This document shows, piece after piece, positions 44,910-55,151 of a stretch of DNA of 64,000 bases. Source of the DNA: Chelatococcus sambhunathii (lineage in GTDB: Bacteria > Pseudomonadota > Alphaproteobacteria > Rhizobiales > Beijerinckiaceae). The number at the start of each line of letters is the position of its first letter. Within the stretch, counting starts at the first letter, position 1. Made by a program: the position numbers and the translations under genes. The notes under the pieces were generated by a model. It was not told where the DNA came from. It made no database searches and was given only the letters and a program-made list of their open reading frames with translations. The DNA is taken from positions 666,139 to 730,138 of the forward strand of contig NZ_LIOL01000001.1 in assembly GCF_001418005.1 (NCBI RefSeq). Reading direction: 5' to 3'.

Positions 44910-45665
44910 TTATCCGTTCCGGAGCCACTCGGCGAAGCCGAGCATGAAGAGGGTCATGTATTCGCGGAAGAGAAGGTAGAAGATCAACAGGCCGAGCCCG
45001 ATCACGAGCGGCATCATGATGAAGTAGATCGGCAACTGCGGCGTCAGCTTGTTGGCGACGCCGATGGCGAAGTTGATGACAAGCGAATAGATGATGAAGG
45101 GGCTGCTGATGCGCAGGGCGATGAGAAAGGCGTCCGTCAGCTTGTCGACGACCTCCGTCAGCGCCAGGCGCGTGCCGAAGGTCTCGCCCGGCGGCAGCCG
45201 CTGGTAGGACGCGACGAGGCCGCGCAGCAGCTCCCAGTGCAGATCGGCGAAGAAGACGAGCGCGACCGCCGTCAGGGTGATCAGCGTCGCGAGCGACGGC
45301 AGGCTCTCGCCGTCATCGACCGGCGTGCCGAGCATGCCGCCGATGCCGATGGCCATGGCGATGGCGACGGCCAGCGTCTCGAGCGCCATGAAGAACAGGC
45401 GCGCCATGAAGCCGATGACGAAGCCGGTGAAGGTCTCGAAAGCGATCAGGCGCAGCATGTCGGCCGGTGCCGCATCCCCCACCCGCGCGCCGACCGGCCC
45501 CAGCAGCAGCGGCGTCAGCGCGAGCGAGACGGTGAGCGCGATGAACAGGCGCACGCGCGTCGGCACGCGTGCGCTCGAAAAGCCGGGCGCCACCATGAGG
45601 CAGCCGCCAATGCGGCAGAAGATCAGGAAGACGGCAAGGAGCGACTGCGAAAGCTGAGCGCTCAC
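44910..45665 (-). CDS. fliR: Flagellar biosynthetic protein FliR
   Basis: 251 residues with about six TM segments. [20 protein letters not shown] and [20 protein letters not shown] at the N-terminus are typical of FliR. It is a core part of the export gate with FliP and FliQ in the inner membrane. Its start overlaps the flhA stop by four bases. Confidence 0.95.
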   Translation of the reverse strand: MSAQLSQSLLAVFLIFCRIGGCLMVAPGFSSARVPTRVRLFIALTVSLALTPLLLGPVGARVGDAAPADMLRLIAFETFTGFVIGFMARLFFMALETLAVAIAMAIGIGGMLGTPVDDGESLPSLATLITLTAVALVFFADLHWELLRGLVASYQRLPPGETFGTRLALTEVVDKLTDAFLIALRISSPFIIYSLVINFAIGVANKLTPQLPIYFIMMPLVIGLGLLIFYLLFREYMTLFMLGFAEWLRNG

Positions 45666-47749
45666 GAGATGGTTCCGAGCGACTTGATCTCGATGCCCCG
45701 CGCGATCTCGACGTGCGACAGCACCGGCAGGGTCGGGAACAGCCGCTCGACGATCATGCGCACGTAAGGCCGGGCATCGGGCGCCGTGACGAGGACAAAG
45801 GTGGCGCCCTCGTTGAGGTGCCGCCGGATGACCTGCGAGGCCTCGTTGCCGAACTGCTCGACGAGGCGCGGGTCGATGTCGAACTCGACGACGTCGCCGC
45901 GGGCGTCGCGCTTGAGACTCTGGTGAAAGGCAAGGTCCCAGCGGTTGCCGAGGCGCAGCACGCTGAGCACGCCGTTCTCCGCGAGATCACCGCAGATCTG
46001 CGGCGCGATGCGCATGCGCACGTGCTCGGCCACCTGCTCGGATCGGCGCGCATGCGGCACGATCTCGGCGACGGCCTCCAGGATGAGGTGCAGGTTGCGG
46101 ATGGAGACGCCTTCGGCCAGCAGCAGCTTCAGCACCGCCTGCAGGCCGGAATAGGAAATCTGCGCCGGGCAGATATCGTCGATCAGGCGCTTGTACTCCG
46201 GATCGAGGCGATCGAGCAGCCCGCGCATGTCCTTATAGGACAGGAGCTGCGAGAGGTTGTTGCGGATGATCTCGCTAAGGTGTGTCAGGAGCACCGAGAC
46301 ATTGTCGACGGTGGTGAAGCCCTGTCGGCGCACTTCGTTCGAATAGGTCTCCGCCACCCACATGGCCTTGATGCCGAAGGCCGGCTCGCGCGTCATTTCC
46401 CCCGGCACGTCCGGCTGCGGGCCGTCGCCAGTGACGACGAGCATCTCGCCGATGCGCATTTCCTGGGTCGCGACGACCGTGCCGTGGATCTTGACCTGAT
46501 AGGTCTTGCCGGGCAGCGACAGCGTGTCGGTCAACTTGATGTCGGGCACGACGAAGCCGTACTGCTGCGCGAACTTGCGCCGCATCTTGCCGACCCGGTG
46601 TGCAAGCTCGCCGTGGGCGTTGAGCAGCTTCATCGACAGCTGCTTGCCGAGGCACAGCTCGATCTCGGCCGTCTTGAGCGATTCCTTGACCGAATCCTGG
46701 GCTTCGCGCTTCGCCTGCTCCTCCTTCTCCTTCACCTTGGCGGCGGCCTGGGCCTCCCGCTCGGCAATGCGGCGGGGGATGGCGTAGCCCACGAAGGCCA
46801 TGAGGCCGCCGAGCGCGACGAACGGCAGGAACGGCAGGCCCGGCACGAGGGCCATCGTGAACATGAGGCCGGCTGCCACGAACAGCGCCTTGGGATAGGT
46901 GCCGAGCTGGCCGAGCACCGCCTGCTCTGCCGAGCCGCGCGTGCCGCCCTTGGAGACGAGGAGCCCGGCCGCCAGCGAGACGATGAGGGCCGGAATCTGC
47001 GAGACAAGGCCGTCCCCGACCGAGAGCTTGGTGAAGACGTCGGCGGCCTGAGCCAGCGACATGTTGTGCCGCGTGACGCCGATGATGATCCCGCCAAAGA
47101 TGTTGACGGCGGTGATGATCAGGCCGGCCACCGCCTCGCCGCGCACGAACTTCGAGGCACCGTCCATGGAGCCGAAGAAGGCGCTCTCCTCCTCGAGCTC
47201 GCGCCGGCGGCGCTGCGCCTCCTTCTCGTCGATGGTGCCCGCCGACAGGTCGGCGTCGATCGCCATCTGCTTGCCGGGGATGGCATCGAGGGTGAAGCGG
47301 GCGCCCACCTCCGCGATGCGCGTCGCACCCTTGGTGATGACGAGGAAATTGACGGTGATGAGGATGAGGAAGACGACGATGCCGATGACGAAGTCGCCGC
47401 TCATCACGAACTGCGAGAAGCCGTTGATGATGTGGCCGGCAGCCGTCACGCCCTGGTCGCCATGGGCAAGGATGAGGCGGGTGGTGGCGATGGACAGCGC
47501 CAGGCGCAGCATCGTGGCGATGAGCAGCACCTGTGGAAAGGCGGAGAATTCGAGCGGCTTGTGGATCCACAAGGCCACCATGAGGATGAGCACGGAAAAG
47601 GCGATCGACAGGGCAAGGCCCATGTCGATGAGGATCGTGGGAACCGGCAGGAAGAGAATGGTGAGGATGGCGATGATGCCGATGGCGAAACCGACATCGA
47701 GCCCCCTGCGCCCGCCAGCCGTCGCCTGCCCCGCCGTCACGTCCGACAT
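45662..47749 (-). CDS. flhA: Flagellar biosynthesis protein FlhA
   Basis: 695 residues. Eight predicted TM helices in the first about 330 residues, including [20 protein letters not shown] and the FHIPEP loop [20 protein letters not shown]. The C-terminal cytoplasmic domain (about 340-695) docks FliJ and chaperone-substrate complexes. It is the main export-gate subunit that uses the proton gradient. Upstream neighbour fliQ lies 36 bases away. Confidence 0.97.
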   Translation of the reverse strand: MSDVTAGQATAGGRRGLDVGFAIGIIAILTILFLPVPTILIDMGLALSIAFSVLILMVALWIHKPLEFSAFPQVLLIATMLRLALSIATTRLILAHGDQGVTAAGHIINGFSQFVMSGDFVIGIVVFLILITVNFLVITKGATRIAEVGARFTLDAIPGKQMAIDADLSAGTIDEKEAQRRRRELEEESAFFGSMDGASKFVRGEAVAGLIITAVNIFGGIIIGVTRHNMSLAQAADVFTKLSVGDGLVSQIPALIVSLAAGLLVSKGGTRGSAEQAVLGQLGTYPKALFVAAGLMFTMALVPGLPFLPFVALGGLMAFVGYAIPRRIAEREAQAAAKVKEKEEQAKREAQDSVKESLKTAEIELCLGKQLSMKLLNAHGELAHRVGKMRRKFAQQYGFVVPDIKLTDTLSLPGKTYQVKIHGTVVATQEMRIGEMLVVTGDGPQPDVPGEMTREPAFGIKAMWVAETYSNEVRRQGFTTVDNVSVLLTHLSEIIRNNLSQLLSYKDMRGLLDRLDPEYKRLIDDICPAQISYSGLQAVLKLLLAEGVSIRNLHLILEAVAEIVPHARRSEQVAEHVRMRIAPQICGDLAENGVLSVLRLGNRWDLAFHQSLKRDARGDVVEFDIDPRLVEQFGNEASQVIRRHLNEGATFVLVTAPDARPYVRMIVERLFPTLPVLSHVEIARGIEIKSLGTIS

Positions 47750-47785
47750 CGCCTGTTCCCTCGTTCGCCGCGCCGGCCCGCCGCC

Positions 47786-48052
47786 TCAGAAGCCGGTGGT
47801 GATGCGGCCGTAGACCTGTTCGGTGAAGGCGAAGATCTGCGCCCCGGTGAACGAGCCGGTGAGCGCAATGACCACGAAGATGGCGAGGATCTTCGGAATG
47901 AAGGTCAGCGTCATCTCCTGCACCTGTGTGAGTGCCTGCAGGAGCGCAATGCCGATGCCGACCAGCATCGCCGCGGCGACGGCCGGCCCCGCCCCGATGA
48001 TGATCGTCCAGATGGCCGCCTGGACGATATCGAGTGCATCAGCCTCGTTCAT
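47786..48052 (-). CDS. fliQ: Flagellar biosynthetic protein FliQ
   Basis: 88 residues with two TM helices (about 15-38 and 52-73) and MNEADALDIVQAAIWTIIIG plus LTQVQEMTLTFIPKILAIF, the family pattern. Export gate component. Four bases after flgD. Confidence 0.96.
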   Translation of the reverse strand: MNEADALDIVQAAIWTIIIGAGPAVAAAMLVGIGIALLQALTQVQEMTLTFIPKILAIFVVIALTGSFTGAQIFAFTEQVYGRITTGF

Positions 48053-48056
48053 GGCT

Positions 48057-48458
48057 TCAACTGATATTGACGCCAGGGCCCAGCAGAACGCGCGTGCCGT
48101 CCTCGAGCTCCGCGACGGCGCCCTCGTCGTAGATCCAGACCGACTTGACCTTGCCGGAGATGCTCTCGTCGGCCGTCGTCAGCGTACGTCCGATGATCCC
48201 GTCGATCTGCTGCAGAGAGCTGGCGACGAGCAGGGAATCGAGCTTCTTGTTCATCATCACGCTCTGCTCCACCTGCGAGAAGGTGGCGAGCTGCGCCATG
48301 TACTGGGTCGAATCCATCGGCTCCGTCGGATCCTGGTTCTTCAGCTGGGCGACGAGGAGCTTCAGGAAGGTGTCGTAGTCTACCGACGTCTTCGACGTAC
48401 CCGCCGACTGACTGGTCTGCGTCGTGTTCGTCACGTTGTATACGGAGGATACGGTCAT
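48057..48458 (-). CDS. flgD: Flagellar hook assembly protein FlgD (short form)
   Basis: 133 residues. The conserved N-terminal part DYDTFLKLLVAQLKNQDPTE and YMAQLATFSQVEQ is intact, followed by a short tail. The Ig-like and tudor-like C-terminal domains of enterobacterial FlgD are missing. This short form is usual in rhizobia. It acts as a hook cap during assembly. Confidence 0.94.
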   Translation of the reverse strand: MTVSSVYNVTNTTQTSQSAGTSKTSVDYDTFLKLLVAQLKNQDPTEPMDSTQYMAQLATFSQVEQSVMMNKKLDSLLVASSLQQIDGIIGRTLTTADESISGKVKSVWIYDEGAVAELEDGTRVLLGPGVNIS

Positions 48459-48487
48459 GGGTTTTCTCCCGGTATCTGGCCGAGGGC

Positions 48488-48934
48488 CTAGCCAGCCCGC
48501 TTGCGCAAGCGCGGCTCCTCGGCCTCCCGCTCGTGCTCGTCGAGAAGCGGCAGTTCGTCGGCATAGAGACCGCGCAGGACGCGCATGGCCTCGAAGGGCC
48601 GGCCCTCCTCGGCAAGGCTTCGCACCTTCTCGAGCGTCGCGAGGAAGGAGGCTTCGGGCGTCTGACTGTAGCTGCAGGGGACGAGATCGAAGAGCTGACG
48701 GAACAGCTTCAACGTCTCCTGCGCCGTCGCCGGGTCCATCAACATCGTCTGCAGGACGAAGTAGAGGCGCTTCAGCGGCGTCGTCGCGTCCTCGATCTGC
48801 AGGACATGGTTTTCCATGAGGAAGGTCGCGTCGTTGAGCAGCTCGATCGAAACCTTGCGATCAACCCGCAGCACCGCGCCGTTGATGTAGAGGCGCTCGC
48901 CGGCGCGCAGCGACAGTTGCATCGAACGCTTCAT
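48488..48934 (-). CDS. flbT: Flagellar biosynthesis repressor FlbT
   Basis: 148 residues. LSLRAGERLYINGAVLRVDR and LLNDATFLMENHVLQIEDAT are the FlbT hallmark. In Caulobacter, FlbT binds the flagellin mRNA leader and promotes its decay until the hook is finished. Start at 48934 overlaps the flaF stop by four bases; the pair works together. Confidence 0.95.
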   Translation of the reverse strand: MKRSMQLSLRAGERLYINGAVLRVDRKVSIELLNDATFLMENHVLQIEDATTPLKRLYFVLQTMLMDPATAQETLKLFRQLFDLVPCSYSQTPEASFLATLEKVRSLAEEGRPFEAMRVLRGLYADELPLLDEHEREAEEPRLRKRAG

Positions 48935-49278
48935 GCAAGACCGTTCCGAATGGCGGAGTTGACTTCGATGAGAGCGGCGAAGCTGCCGGCCATCTCCTGC
49001 CTGAGGCGCTGCGCTTCGCGCAAAACCCAAAGGCCGATCGAGATGAGGCTCGCGCGCAGTTCTTTAGGCAAGCCGTTCTCGTCGCTCGCCAGGTCCTCGA
49101 TCAGCAGGCTCCACAAGCGGTTGAGGAAGAAGATCGCCTCCACGGCCTCGCGCGAATCGACGCCTTTCGCCTCGGCCGCCTGCATGAGCTCGATGGCGTG
49201 ATCGAAGGCCATGCGCTCGCGCGCCCGCCCCTCCGAAGCCGCGTCATCGAGGATTTCCGCATAGGAATGCCGATACAT
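48931..49278 (-). CDS. flaF: Flagellar biosynthesis regulator FlaF
   Basis: 115 residues. MYRHSYAEILDDAASEGRAR and FLNRLWSLLIEDLASDEN are typical FlaF segments. FlaF is needed for flagellin synthesis and opposes FlbT. It lies 21 bases after flgL. The flagellin genes themselves are not in the window. Confidence 0.93.
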   Translation of the reverse strand: MYRHSYAEILDDAASEGRARERMAFDHAIELMQAAEAKGVDSREAVEAIFFLNRLWSLLIEDLASDENGLPKELRASLISIGLWVLREAQRLRQEMAGSFAALIEVNSAIRNGLA

Positions 49279-49299
49279 CCGTCCGCCTCACTAGCAGGT

Positions 49300-50346
49300 T
49301 TACAGATATCTGAGCAGGCTGAGGCTCTGCAGGCGAACCGTCAGGGAATAGGACATCTCGATCTGCGTCAGGAGAGCGTCGAGCCGCACCTTCGCCTCGG
49401 CAGGATCGACATCCTCCAGCTTCCCGACACGGGTGGCGAGGATCTTTTTCTGCGCCTCCATGTTGGTATTGGCCGTCTCGATCCGGTTCTGGGCCACGCC
49501 CATCTGCGCCTCGATGTCGATGATCTGGGCGATGGCACCGCCCATCAGTTCCGTTGCCTTGTCGATCACCACCTGCAGCGCATCCGTGTTGAGCTTGTCA
49601 CTGCCGAGATCGAAGACCATCGTGTAGGCGGCGGCCAGCTGGCGCAAGGCCGCCTCGTTGGCCGACACGGAGGAGGTGAGCGTCTCGCTTTGCGAGATGC
49701 GACTGCGCTGGACGCTGTCGGCGGCGTTGGACCAGTCCGCCTGCCAGTTCGCATCGACGAAGAAGCGATCAGAGAAGGCGTTGTCGAGGAAAGTCGCCAT
49801 GGCGGCCGCCGAGATGTTGGCGACAGCCGGGTCATCCTGCGCGAAGCCGAATTCGGCGAAGAAAGCCGCATCGACTGCGACCTTGCTGGCGGAGCCCGCG
49901 GCATAGTCGTTGATCGGAGTGACACCGCTGTTGGTGCCGCCGAAAAGAAACTGGCCGTCGACGGCGGAATTCAGACTCCCGATCAGCGCCGCAAGCTTGT
50001 CGCGGGCCGCATTGCGGATCACCTCGCTGCCGCGCTGCGCATGCGGCACCGATAGGAGCTCGGCCTGGAACTCGTCCGCCATCTCGCGGATGTTGCCGAG
50101 CGCCTCGACCGTAACGTCGAGCCGTGTCTTGGTGCGGCTGTTGGCGTCGATCATCGCCGTCAGGTTGTCGTATTCGGCCCGCAGCGACACGGCCTGGCTC
50201 GTCCGGCCGCCGAGCGTGAGACCTACGTCCGCATGCCGGCCAGTGGCGATCTCCTGGTTGTAGCGCGCCGCATCCGCCTGCATGCGCACCAGCGAAGAGC
50301 GCGGCGAGTTGAGCAGCGAATACGTGGAGATGAACGTCGTCTTCAT
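49300..50346 (-). CDS. flgL: Flagellar hook-associated protein FlgL (HAP3)
   Basis: 348 residues. N-terminal helix STYSLLNSPRSSLVRMQADA and C-terminal helical end EMSYSLTVRLQSLSLLRYL are the flagellin-like packing helices of HAP3. It forms the second junction ring between hook and filament and is exported through the flagellum. Four bases after flgK. Confidence 0.93.
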   Translation of the reverse strand: MKTTFISTYSLLNSPRSSLVRMQADAARYNQEIATGRHADVGLTLGGRTSQAVSLRAEYDNLTAMIDANSRTKTRLDVTVEALGNIREMADEFQAELLSVPHAQRGSEVIRNAARDKLAALIGSLNSAVDGQFLFGGTNSGVTPINDYAAGSASKVAVDAAFFAEFGFAQDDPAVANISAAAMATFLDNAFSDRFFVDANWQADWSNAADSVQRSRISQSETLTSSVSANEAALRQLAAAYTMVFDLGSDKLNTDALQVVIDKATELMGGAIAQIIDIEAQMGVAQNRIETANTNMEAQKKILATRVGKLEDVDPAEAKVRLDALLTQIEMSYSLTVRLQSLSLLRYL

Positions 50347-50351
50347 GGCGC

Positions 50352-51764
50352 TTACCTCACCGCCTCGAGGAGCGAGCGCAGCATCTCGTCGATCACCGCG
50401 ATGAGGCGCGAGGCTGCCGAATAGGAGCGCTCGAGCTGGAGCTGCAGCGCGAGTTCGTCGTCGAGATTGACCCCGGTTGCGGTCGACAGTGCATCGGAGG
50501 CACGGGCCAGCACCGTCTCCTGATAAGCGGCATCGGTCTTTGCGCCCGAGCGCCGGGCCTCAAGCCAGCCGACGGAGGAGGCTGAGAAATCGGCCAGTGA
50601 GCCGCTTGTCTGGATGCCCGCGGCAGGATCGAAACCGCGGATCGCGTTGAACCGGTCGACAAGATCGAAAAGCCTGGCCGAATAGCTGGCATCGCCGGTC
50701 GGGTTGGTGTCGCCGTCGCGCAATTCGTCAAGCGAGCCGCCCTGGTCGGGATCGTAGGCCGCGTTGATGCGAATGTCGGCGGCAAGGCCCGGGCGCAGTC
50801 CGCCGCCCGCGGGCAGGCCGACCTGCGTGAAGAGGCCGCCCGCTGCCGTGCCGGTGTCGAAGATCTCGATGACGGCGCGAGCAATCTCGTCGAGCTGGTT
50901 CTGGTAGGCGACCGTCGTCACGTCGCGCACTTCCATCAGGCCGACGATGCGGCCCGAGCGTAGCGGCATCGTGGTGTTGCCGGTGACGGGCACGCCATCG
51001 ATGACGACCTGGTTGCCCACAGTCGTCGCGCCATAGACCAGCGTCGGCGTGAACTCGACTTTGCGGGCGCTCGTCTCGAACAGCGTCACGCCGCCGTCCG
51101 TATAGAGCACCATGTCGTTGTTCTCGCGGGTGACCACGTTAACCCCGATCTCCTCCGAGATCTGGGCGAGCACGGCATCGCGCTTGTCGAGCAGGTCAGT
51201 TGTGTCGGCACCCGTCGCCGTGCCTTTCACGACGGCGCGGTTAAGCTCCTCGAACTGCGCCAGCAGATCGTTGACGCGCGTGACCGACTTGGCGATCTCG
51301 GCGTCCGCCTCCTGGCGAGTCGTCGTAACGGTCTTGGCGGCCTCGTTGAGCGTCGTGACGAGCGCACTCGCCTGGCTCAGCATCTGGCCAGCCAGCACCT
51401 TGTCCTGCGGCGCGTTGGCATATTGGTTGAGCGCGTCGAGCAGCTTGCCGAGGCGCGCCGCCGGCGAGCGCGCATCTTCCGTGTCGCCCACCGTCTGATG
51501 CAGCTTATCGAGCCCCTCGAGCCGCGCCTGGCTCGCGGCCGTGCGCGACGTGGCATCGAGCATGCGGTAGTAGAGCGAAGTGTCGGCCGCTCGGCCGATG
51601 GAGACGATGCGCACGCTGCCGTCGCCGGCCGTGACGGACATCGCGATCTTGCGCGAGTAGCTCGGATCGAGCGCCCCGCTGGTATTGGCTCCCGACACGG
51701 CGATCTGCGTCGAGGTCGTCAGCAATGACGAGCGGGCCGTGTTGAGGGCGACGGAAAGGCTCAT
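50352..51764 (-). CDS. flgK: Flagellar hook-associated protein FlgK (HAP1)
   Basis: 470 residues. The N-terminal motif TTSTQIAVSGANTSGALDPS, a variant of the rod/hook family ANxxT box, and a C-terminal helix ending LQLERSYSAASRLIAVIDEM are consistent with FlgK. It forms the first hook-filament junction ring. Encoded between flgE and flgL. Confidence 0.94.
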   Translation of the reverse strand: MSLSVALNTARSSLLTTSTQIAVSGANTSGALDPSYSRKIAMSVTAGDGSVRIVSIGRAADTSLYYRMLDATSRTAASQARLEGLDKLHQTVGDTEDARSPAARLGKLLDALNQYANAPQDKVLAGQMLSQASALVTTLNEAAKTVTTTRQEADAEIAKSVTRVNDLLAQFEELNRAVVKGTATGADTTDLLDKRDAVLAQISEEIGVNVVTRENNDMVLYTDGGVTLFETSARKVEFTPTLVYGATTVGNQVVIDGVPVTGNTTMPLRSGRIVGLMEVRDVTTVAYQNQLDEIARAVIEIFDTGTAAGGLFTQVGLPAGGGLRPGLAADIRINAAYDPDQGGSLDELRDGDTNPTGDASYSARLFDLVDRFNAIRGFDPAAGIQTSGSLADFSASSVGWLEARRSGAKTDAAYQETVLARASDALSTATGVNLDDELALQLQLERSYSAASRLIAVIDEMLRSLLEAVR

Positions 51765-51797
51765 GACGAGGGCTCCGGCAAGACTGGCTGGGTCCCG

Positions 51798-53006
51798 TCA
51801 GCGCTTGAGGTTCATGAGAACGTCAAGCAGCTCGGAACCCGTCTGGAACACCTTGGAATTGGCCGTGTAGTTGCGCTGCGCCTCGATCATGGCCGTCAAC
51901 TCCTCGCCCATGTCGACGTTGGACTGCTCGAGCGCGCCTGAAAGGATGGAGCCGAGCCCTGCCTGACCAGGAAAGCCAACCTGCACATTTCCGGACTCGA
52001 TACTGGCCGAATAGACGTTGCCGGCCTCCGGTGTGAGTTTGTCGGGGCTCGGTACGTTGGCGAGCGGGATGCGATAGGTGGCGATGCGCGTGCCGTCCTC
52101 GTAGACGGCATAGACCGTGCCGTCCTTGCCGAACTCCACCTTGTCGACCTGGCTCGGAGCATTGCCGTTGACGATCGGGTCGAGCGGAGCATAGTCGGAG
52201 GCGAGCTGCTGCATACCCGAGAGGTCGAGCGTCATCGCCTGACCGTTGGGGATGTTGATCGGCGTTAGCGCGGCGCCGGCGACGATCTGGCCGGACGTGT
52301 CGAACGTGAGGGTGAACGGGCCGGCCGTCCAGCCTGCAGGCTGGACGCCGTCGATGGTGACCTGCCACTGCTGGTTGGCGGGAGCGAGCGGGTCGAAATT
52401 GGTCGTCTTCTCGAAAGTGACGTTGAATTGCACCTTGTTGCCGACGTTGTCATAGACGATGAGCGAGGACTGGAACGTGTCCCCCGCTGCCGCGGCGATC
52501 GGCAGGTTGCCGCCGAGCGAACCCTGCGTTGTCGGGTTCGCCGACATCGCCAGGTTGGCGAGGTTGACGCGCTCGAGACCGTCGAGGCTGTTGAGCGTGA
52601 CGTTCGGGTTGCCGTTCGTCAGCGGGTAGCCCATCAGGTAGTAGCCGGCCGTGTTGACGAGATTGCCCTCGCTGTCGGGCACGAAGCTGCCGGCACGCGT
52701 CAGATAGGGTGTGCCACCTTCGTCCGACACCACGAAGAAGCCGTTTCCCTGCACCGCAAGGTCGGCGGAGGACGTCGTGAAGACCAGCGGCCCCTGTTGG
52801 CTGATGGAATAGCGGATGTTGGTGACGACGCTGCCCGAGTTGTAGCTGCCCTTGCCCGAGGAGAGCACGAGCGAGGAGAACTCCGCCGAGGCGCGCTTGT
52901 AGCCGACCGTGTTGGCGTTGGCGATATTGTCGGCAACGGTACCAAGCTTGTTCGACTGGGCGTTCATGCCGGACACGCCGGTGCGCAGCACACCATAAAG
53001 GCTCAT
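51798..53006 (-). CDS. flgE: Flagellar hook protein FlgE
   Basis: 402 residues. N-terminal rod/hook motif LGTVADNIANANTVGYKRAS, a central hook domain (about 90-330), and the C-terminal FlgBB domain LEQSNVDMGEELTAMIEAQR then YTANSKVFQTGSELLDVLM. It polymerises into the hook outside the cell. The 87 bases between fliI and flgE hold no gene and no clear promoter was recognised. Confidence 0.96.
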   Translation of the reverse strand: MSLYGVLRTGVSGMNAQSNKLGTVADNIANANTVGYKRASAEFSSLVLSSGKGSYNSGSVVTNIRYSISQQGPLVFTTSSADLAVQGNGFFVVSDEGGTPYLTRAGSFVPDSEGNLVNTAGYYLMGYPLTNGNPNVTLNSLDGLERVNLANLAMSANPTTQGSLGGNLPIAAAAGDTFQSSLIVYDNVGNKVQFNVTFEKTTNFDPLAPANQQWQVTIDGVQPAGWTAGPFTLTFDTSGQIVAGAALTPINIPNGQAMTLDLSGMQQLASDYAPLDPIVNGNAPSQVDKVEFGKDGTVYAVYEDGTRIATYRIPLANVPSPDKLTPEAGNVYSASIESGNVQVGFPGQAGLGSILSGALEQSNVDMGEELTAMIEAQRNYTANSKVFQTGSELLDVLMNLKR

Positions 53007-53093
53007 GGGACCCTATCCTCGCTATCCGTGGTTGCCCCCAGTAAACGGGCAAAAGCTTGCGTGAAGCTGCCGCTTGCCGGCAGCCGCCCGGCG

Positions 53094-54416
53094 CTACTGG
53101 CGCAAAACCTGCGCAAGCTCGCCGAATGCGTCGACGCTCGGCGGCATGCCGGGGTCCTGCCGCAGGGCGTCGTAGATGCGCGGCACCAGGGTCACCGCCT
53201 GGTCGAGCGCCGCATCCGAGCCGGTCTGGTAACCGCCCATCAGGCGCAGGTCGCGGGTGTCCTCGAAGCGGGCGATCATGCCCTTGAGGCGCAGCGCCAG
53301 CTCTTTCTGGTCGCCCGACCAGATCTGGTCGGCGAGGCGCGAGATGGAAGCGAGCACGTTGACCGCCGGATAGCGGCCCTGATCGGCGATCGCCCGGTCG
53401 AGCACGATATGGCCGTCGAGCGTGCCGCGGATGTTGTCCGCGACGGGGTCATTGTGGTCGTCGCCGTCGACGAGCACGGAGAAGACGCCCGTGATGGTAC
53501 CGCTGCCCTCTTCGCCCGGTCCTGCCCGCTCCAGGAGCTTCGGCAGGTCGCTGAAGACGCTCGGTGCATAGCCGCGCGCCACGGCAGGCTCGCCGGCCGA
53601 AAGGGCAACGTCGCGTGCCGCATGGGCGAAGCGCGTGACGGAATCGACGATGAGCAGGACGGACTCGCCCCGGTCCCGGAAATATTCGGCGATGCTGAGG
53701 GCCGTGCGCGGCGCGAGGCGCCGCATCATCGGGCTCTCGTCGCCGGTAGAGACGACGGTGATGGCGCGCTCGCGGCTCGCGGCGAGCGGCCCCTCCAGGA
53801 ACTCGCGCACCTCGCGACCGCGCTCGCCGACAAGGGCGACGACCACCGTGTCGAAGCCGCTGGCACGGGCCAGCATGGACAGGAGCGTCGATTTGCCGAC
53901 ACCCGAACCGGCGAAGATGCCGATGCGCTGACCCTCGCAGAGGGGCAGGAAGAGATCAATGACGCGCACCCCCGTGCGCAGCGGCTTCGTCACCCGCCCG
54001 CGGGTCATGGCCGAGGGCGGCGGCGCGTCGGCCGGCATGGCGCGCTCACCGGCACCCAGCGGCCCGAGCCCGTCCACCGCCTTGCCGAGGGCGTTGATCA
54101 CGCGTCCCTTCCAGCTCTCGTGCGGGCGCAGGGCCATGGTGCCGAGGCGATAGGCGCGCGCGCCGATGCCGATATCGACATAGCCGTCGAAAGGCTTGAC
54201 CGTCGCACCGCTGTCGTCGATGCGCACGACCTCGCCGGCGTGCTCACGCCCGCCGGCGCACAGCGCGACGCGATCGCCCAATTTGAGGAAACGGGAGAGA
54301 CCAGCCACACGATAATAGGTCGGTGTCACCTCCCGCACCACACCGCCGACGCGCACGCTCGGCAGTTCCTGGGCACCGGCCGAAACGACGGCGGCCAGCC
54401 GCTCGAGCGGGTTCAT
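53094..54416 (-). CDS. fliI: Flagellum-specific ATP synthase FliI
   Basis: 440 residues. Walker A FAGSGVGKST at about 168-177, Walker B ESVLLIVDSVTRFAHAARD, and the family stretch LPKLLERAGPGEEGSGTITG. The ATPase energises or times export of flagellar substrates at the cytoplasmic gate. The ATG at 54416 was chosen, as the frame continues upstream into flgF without support. FliH, its usual partner, is not evident in the window. Confidence 0.96.
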   Translation of the reverse strand: MNPLERLAAVVSAGAQELPSVRVGGVVREVTPTYYRVAGLSRFLKLGDRVALCAGGREHAGEVVRIDDSGATVKPFDGYVDIGIGARAYRLGTMALRPHESWKGRVINALGKAVDGLGPLGAGERAMPADAPPPSAMTRGRVTKPLRTGVRVIDLFLPLCEGQRIGIFAGSGVGKSTLLSMLARASGFDTVVVALVGERGREVREFLEGPLAASRERAITVVSTGDESPMMRRLAPRTALSIAEYFRDRGESVLLIVDSVTRFAHAARDVALSAGEPAVARGYAPSVFSDLPKLLERAGPGEEGSGTITGVFSVLVDGDDHNDPVADNIRGTLDGHIVLDRAIADQGRYPAVNVLASISRLADQIWSGDQKELALRLKGMIARFEDTRDLRLMGGYQTGSDAALDQAVTLVPRIYDALRQDPGMPPSVDAFGELAQVLRQ

Positions 54417-54423
54417 AAGCGGC

Positions 54424-55149
54424 TCAGCTCGACGGGCCGAGGCTGCGAATAGCCTCGCGCAGCGAGGATTCGCCATCGTTCACGGCTGTCGAAGCGTTGT
54501 CGAAGGCGCGCGAGACAGCGATGAGCTTCGTCATCTCCATGATGGGATTGACGTTCGATTCCTCGACATAGCCCTGCACGACGCCATTGGCGACAAAATC
54601 CTGGACAGGTGCGACACCCGTCCGCGCGATGACGCCCGATGCCTCGAAGCGCTCGAGATCGGCCCCCGGCGCGATTGTGAAGAGGCCGATGGCGCCGATC
54701 TGCTGACCGTTCTGGCTCAGCGTGCCGTCGCGGCCGACGGTCGGAGGACCGGCTTCGGCGTCGATCATGATCGGCGCTCCGGCGACGTCGAGGACCGGAT
54801 AGCCCGTCACGGTCCGAAGCAGGCCGTCGTTGCCTATCTGCAGGCGGCCGTCGCGGCTGTGAACGATGCCGACCGGCGTCGTGATGGCGAACCATGCCTC
54901 CCCGTCAATGGCGAGGTCGAGCGGATTGTCAGTCTTCGTGATACCGCCGGCGCGGCGCGAGATGAAGTTCTCGCCGCTCGTCGCAAAGGCGACCGAGTCC
55001 CGCGCCGTGCGCGACAGGACGGTCTCGAACTTCACCTCGTCGGCACGGTAGCCCGCCGTCGACATGTTGGCGACGTTCTGGGCGATGGTATTGAGCCGAC
55101 GCTCCAGCGCGACCTGCGCCGAAAGCCCGACATAGAGCGCAGCTTGCAT
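54424..55149 (-). CDS. flgF: Flagellar basal-body rod protein FlgF
   Basis: 241 residues. N-terminus with RRLNTIAQNVANMSTAGYRA (rod motif), a central DNPLDLAIDGEAWFAI segment typical of FlgF/FlgG, and the C-terminal VQGYVEESNVNPIMEMTKLI. It forms the proximal rod with FlgB and FlgC, which lie outside the window. Starts two bases after the DUF1217 gene ends. Confidence 0.95.
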   Translation of the reverse strand: MQAALYVGLSAQVALERRLNTIAQNVANMSTAGYRADEVKFETVLSRTARDSVAFATSGENFISRRAGGITKTDNPLDLAIDGEAWFAITTPVGIVHSRDGRLQIGNDGLLRTVTGYPVLDVAGAPIMIDAEAGPPTVGRDGTLSQNGQQIGAIGLFTIAPGADLERFEASGVIARTGVAPVQDFVANGVVQGYVEESNVNPIMEMTKLIAVSRAFDNASTAVNDGESSLREAIRSLGPSS

Positions 55150-55151
55150 TG

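Noticed and set aside
45713-48064. 783-residue open frame on the plus strand
   Set aside because: Antisense to flhA and fliQ, which are certain; composition typical of a shadow frame.
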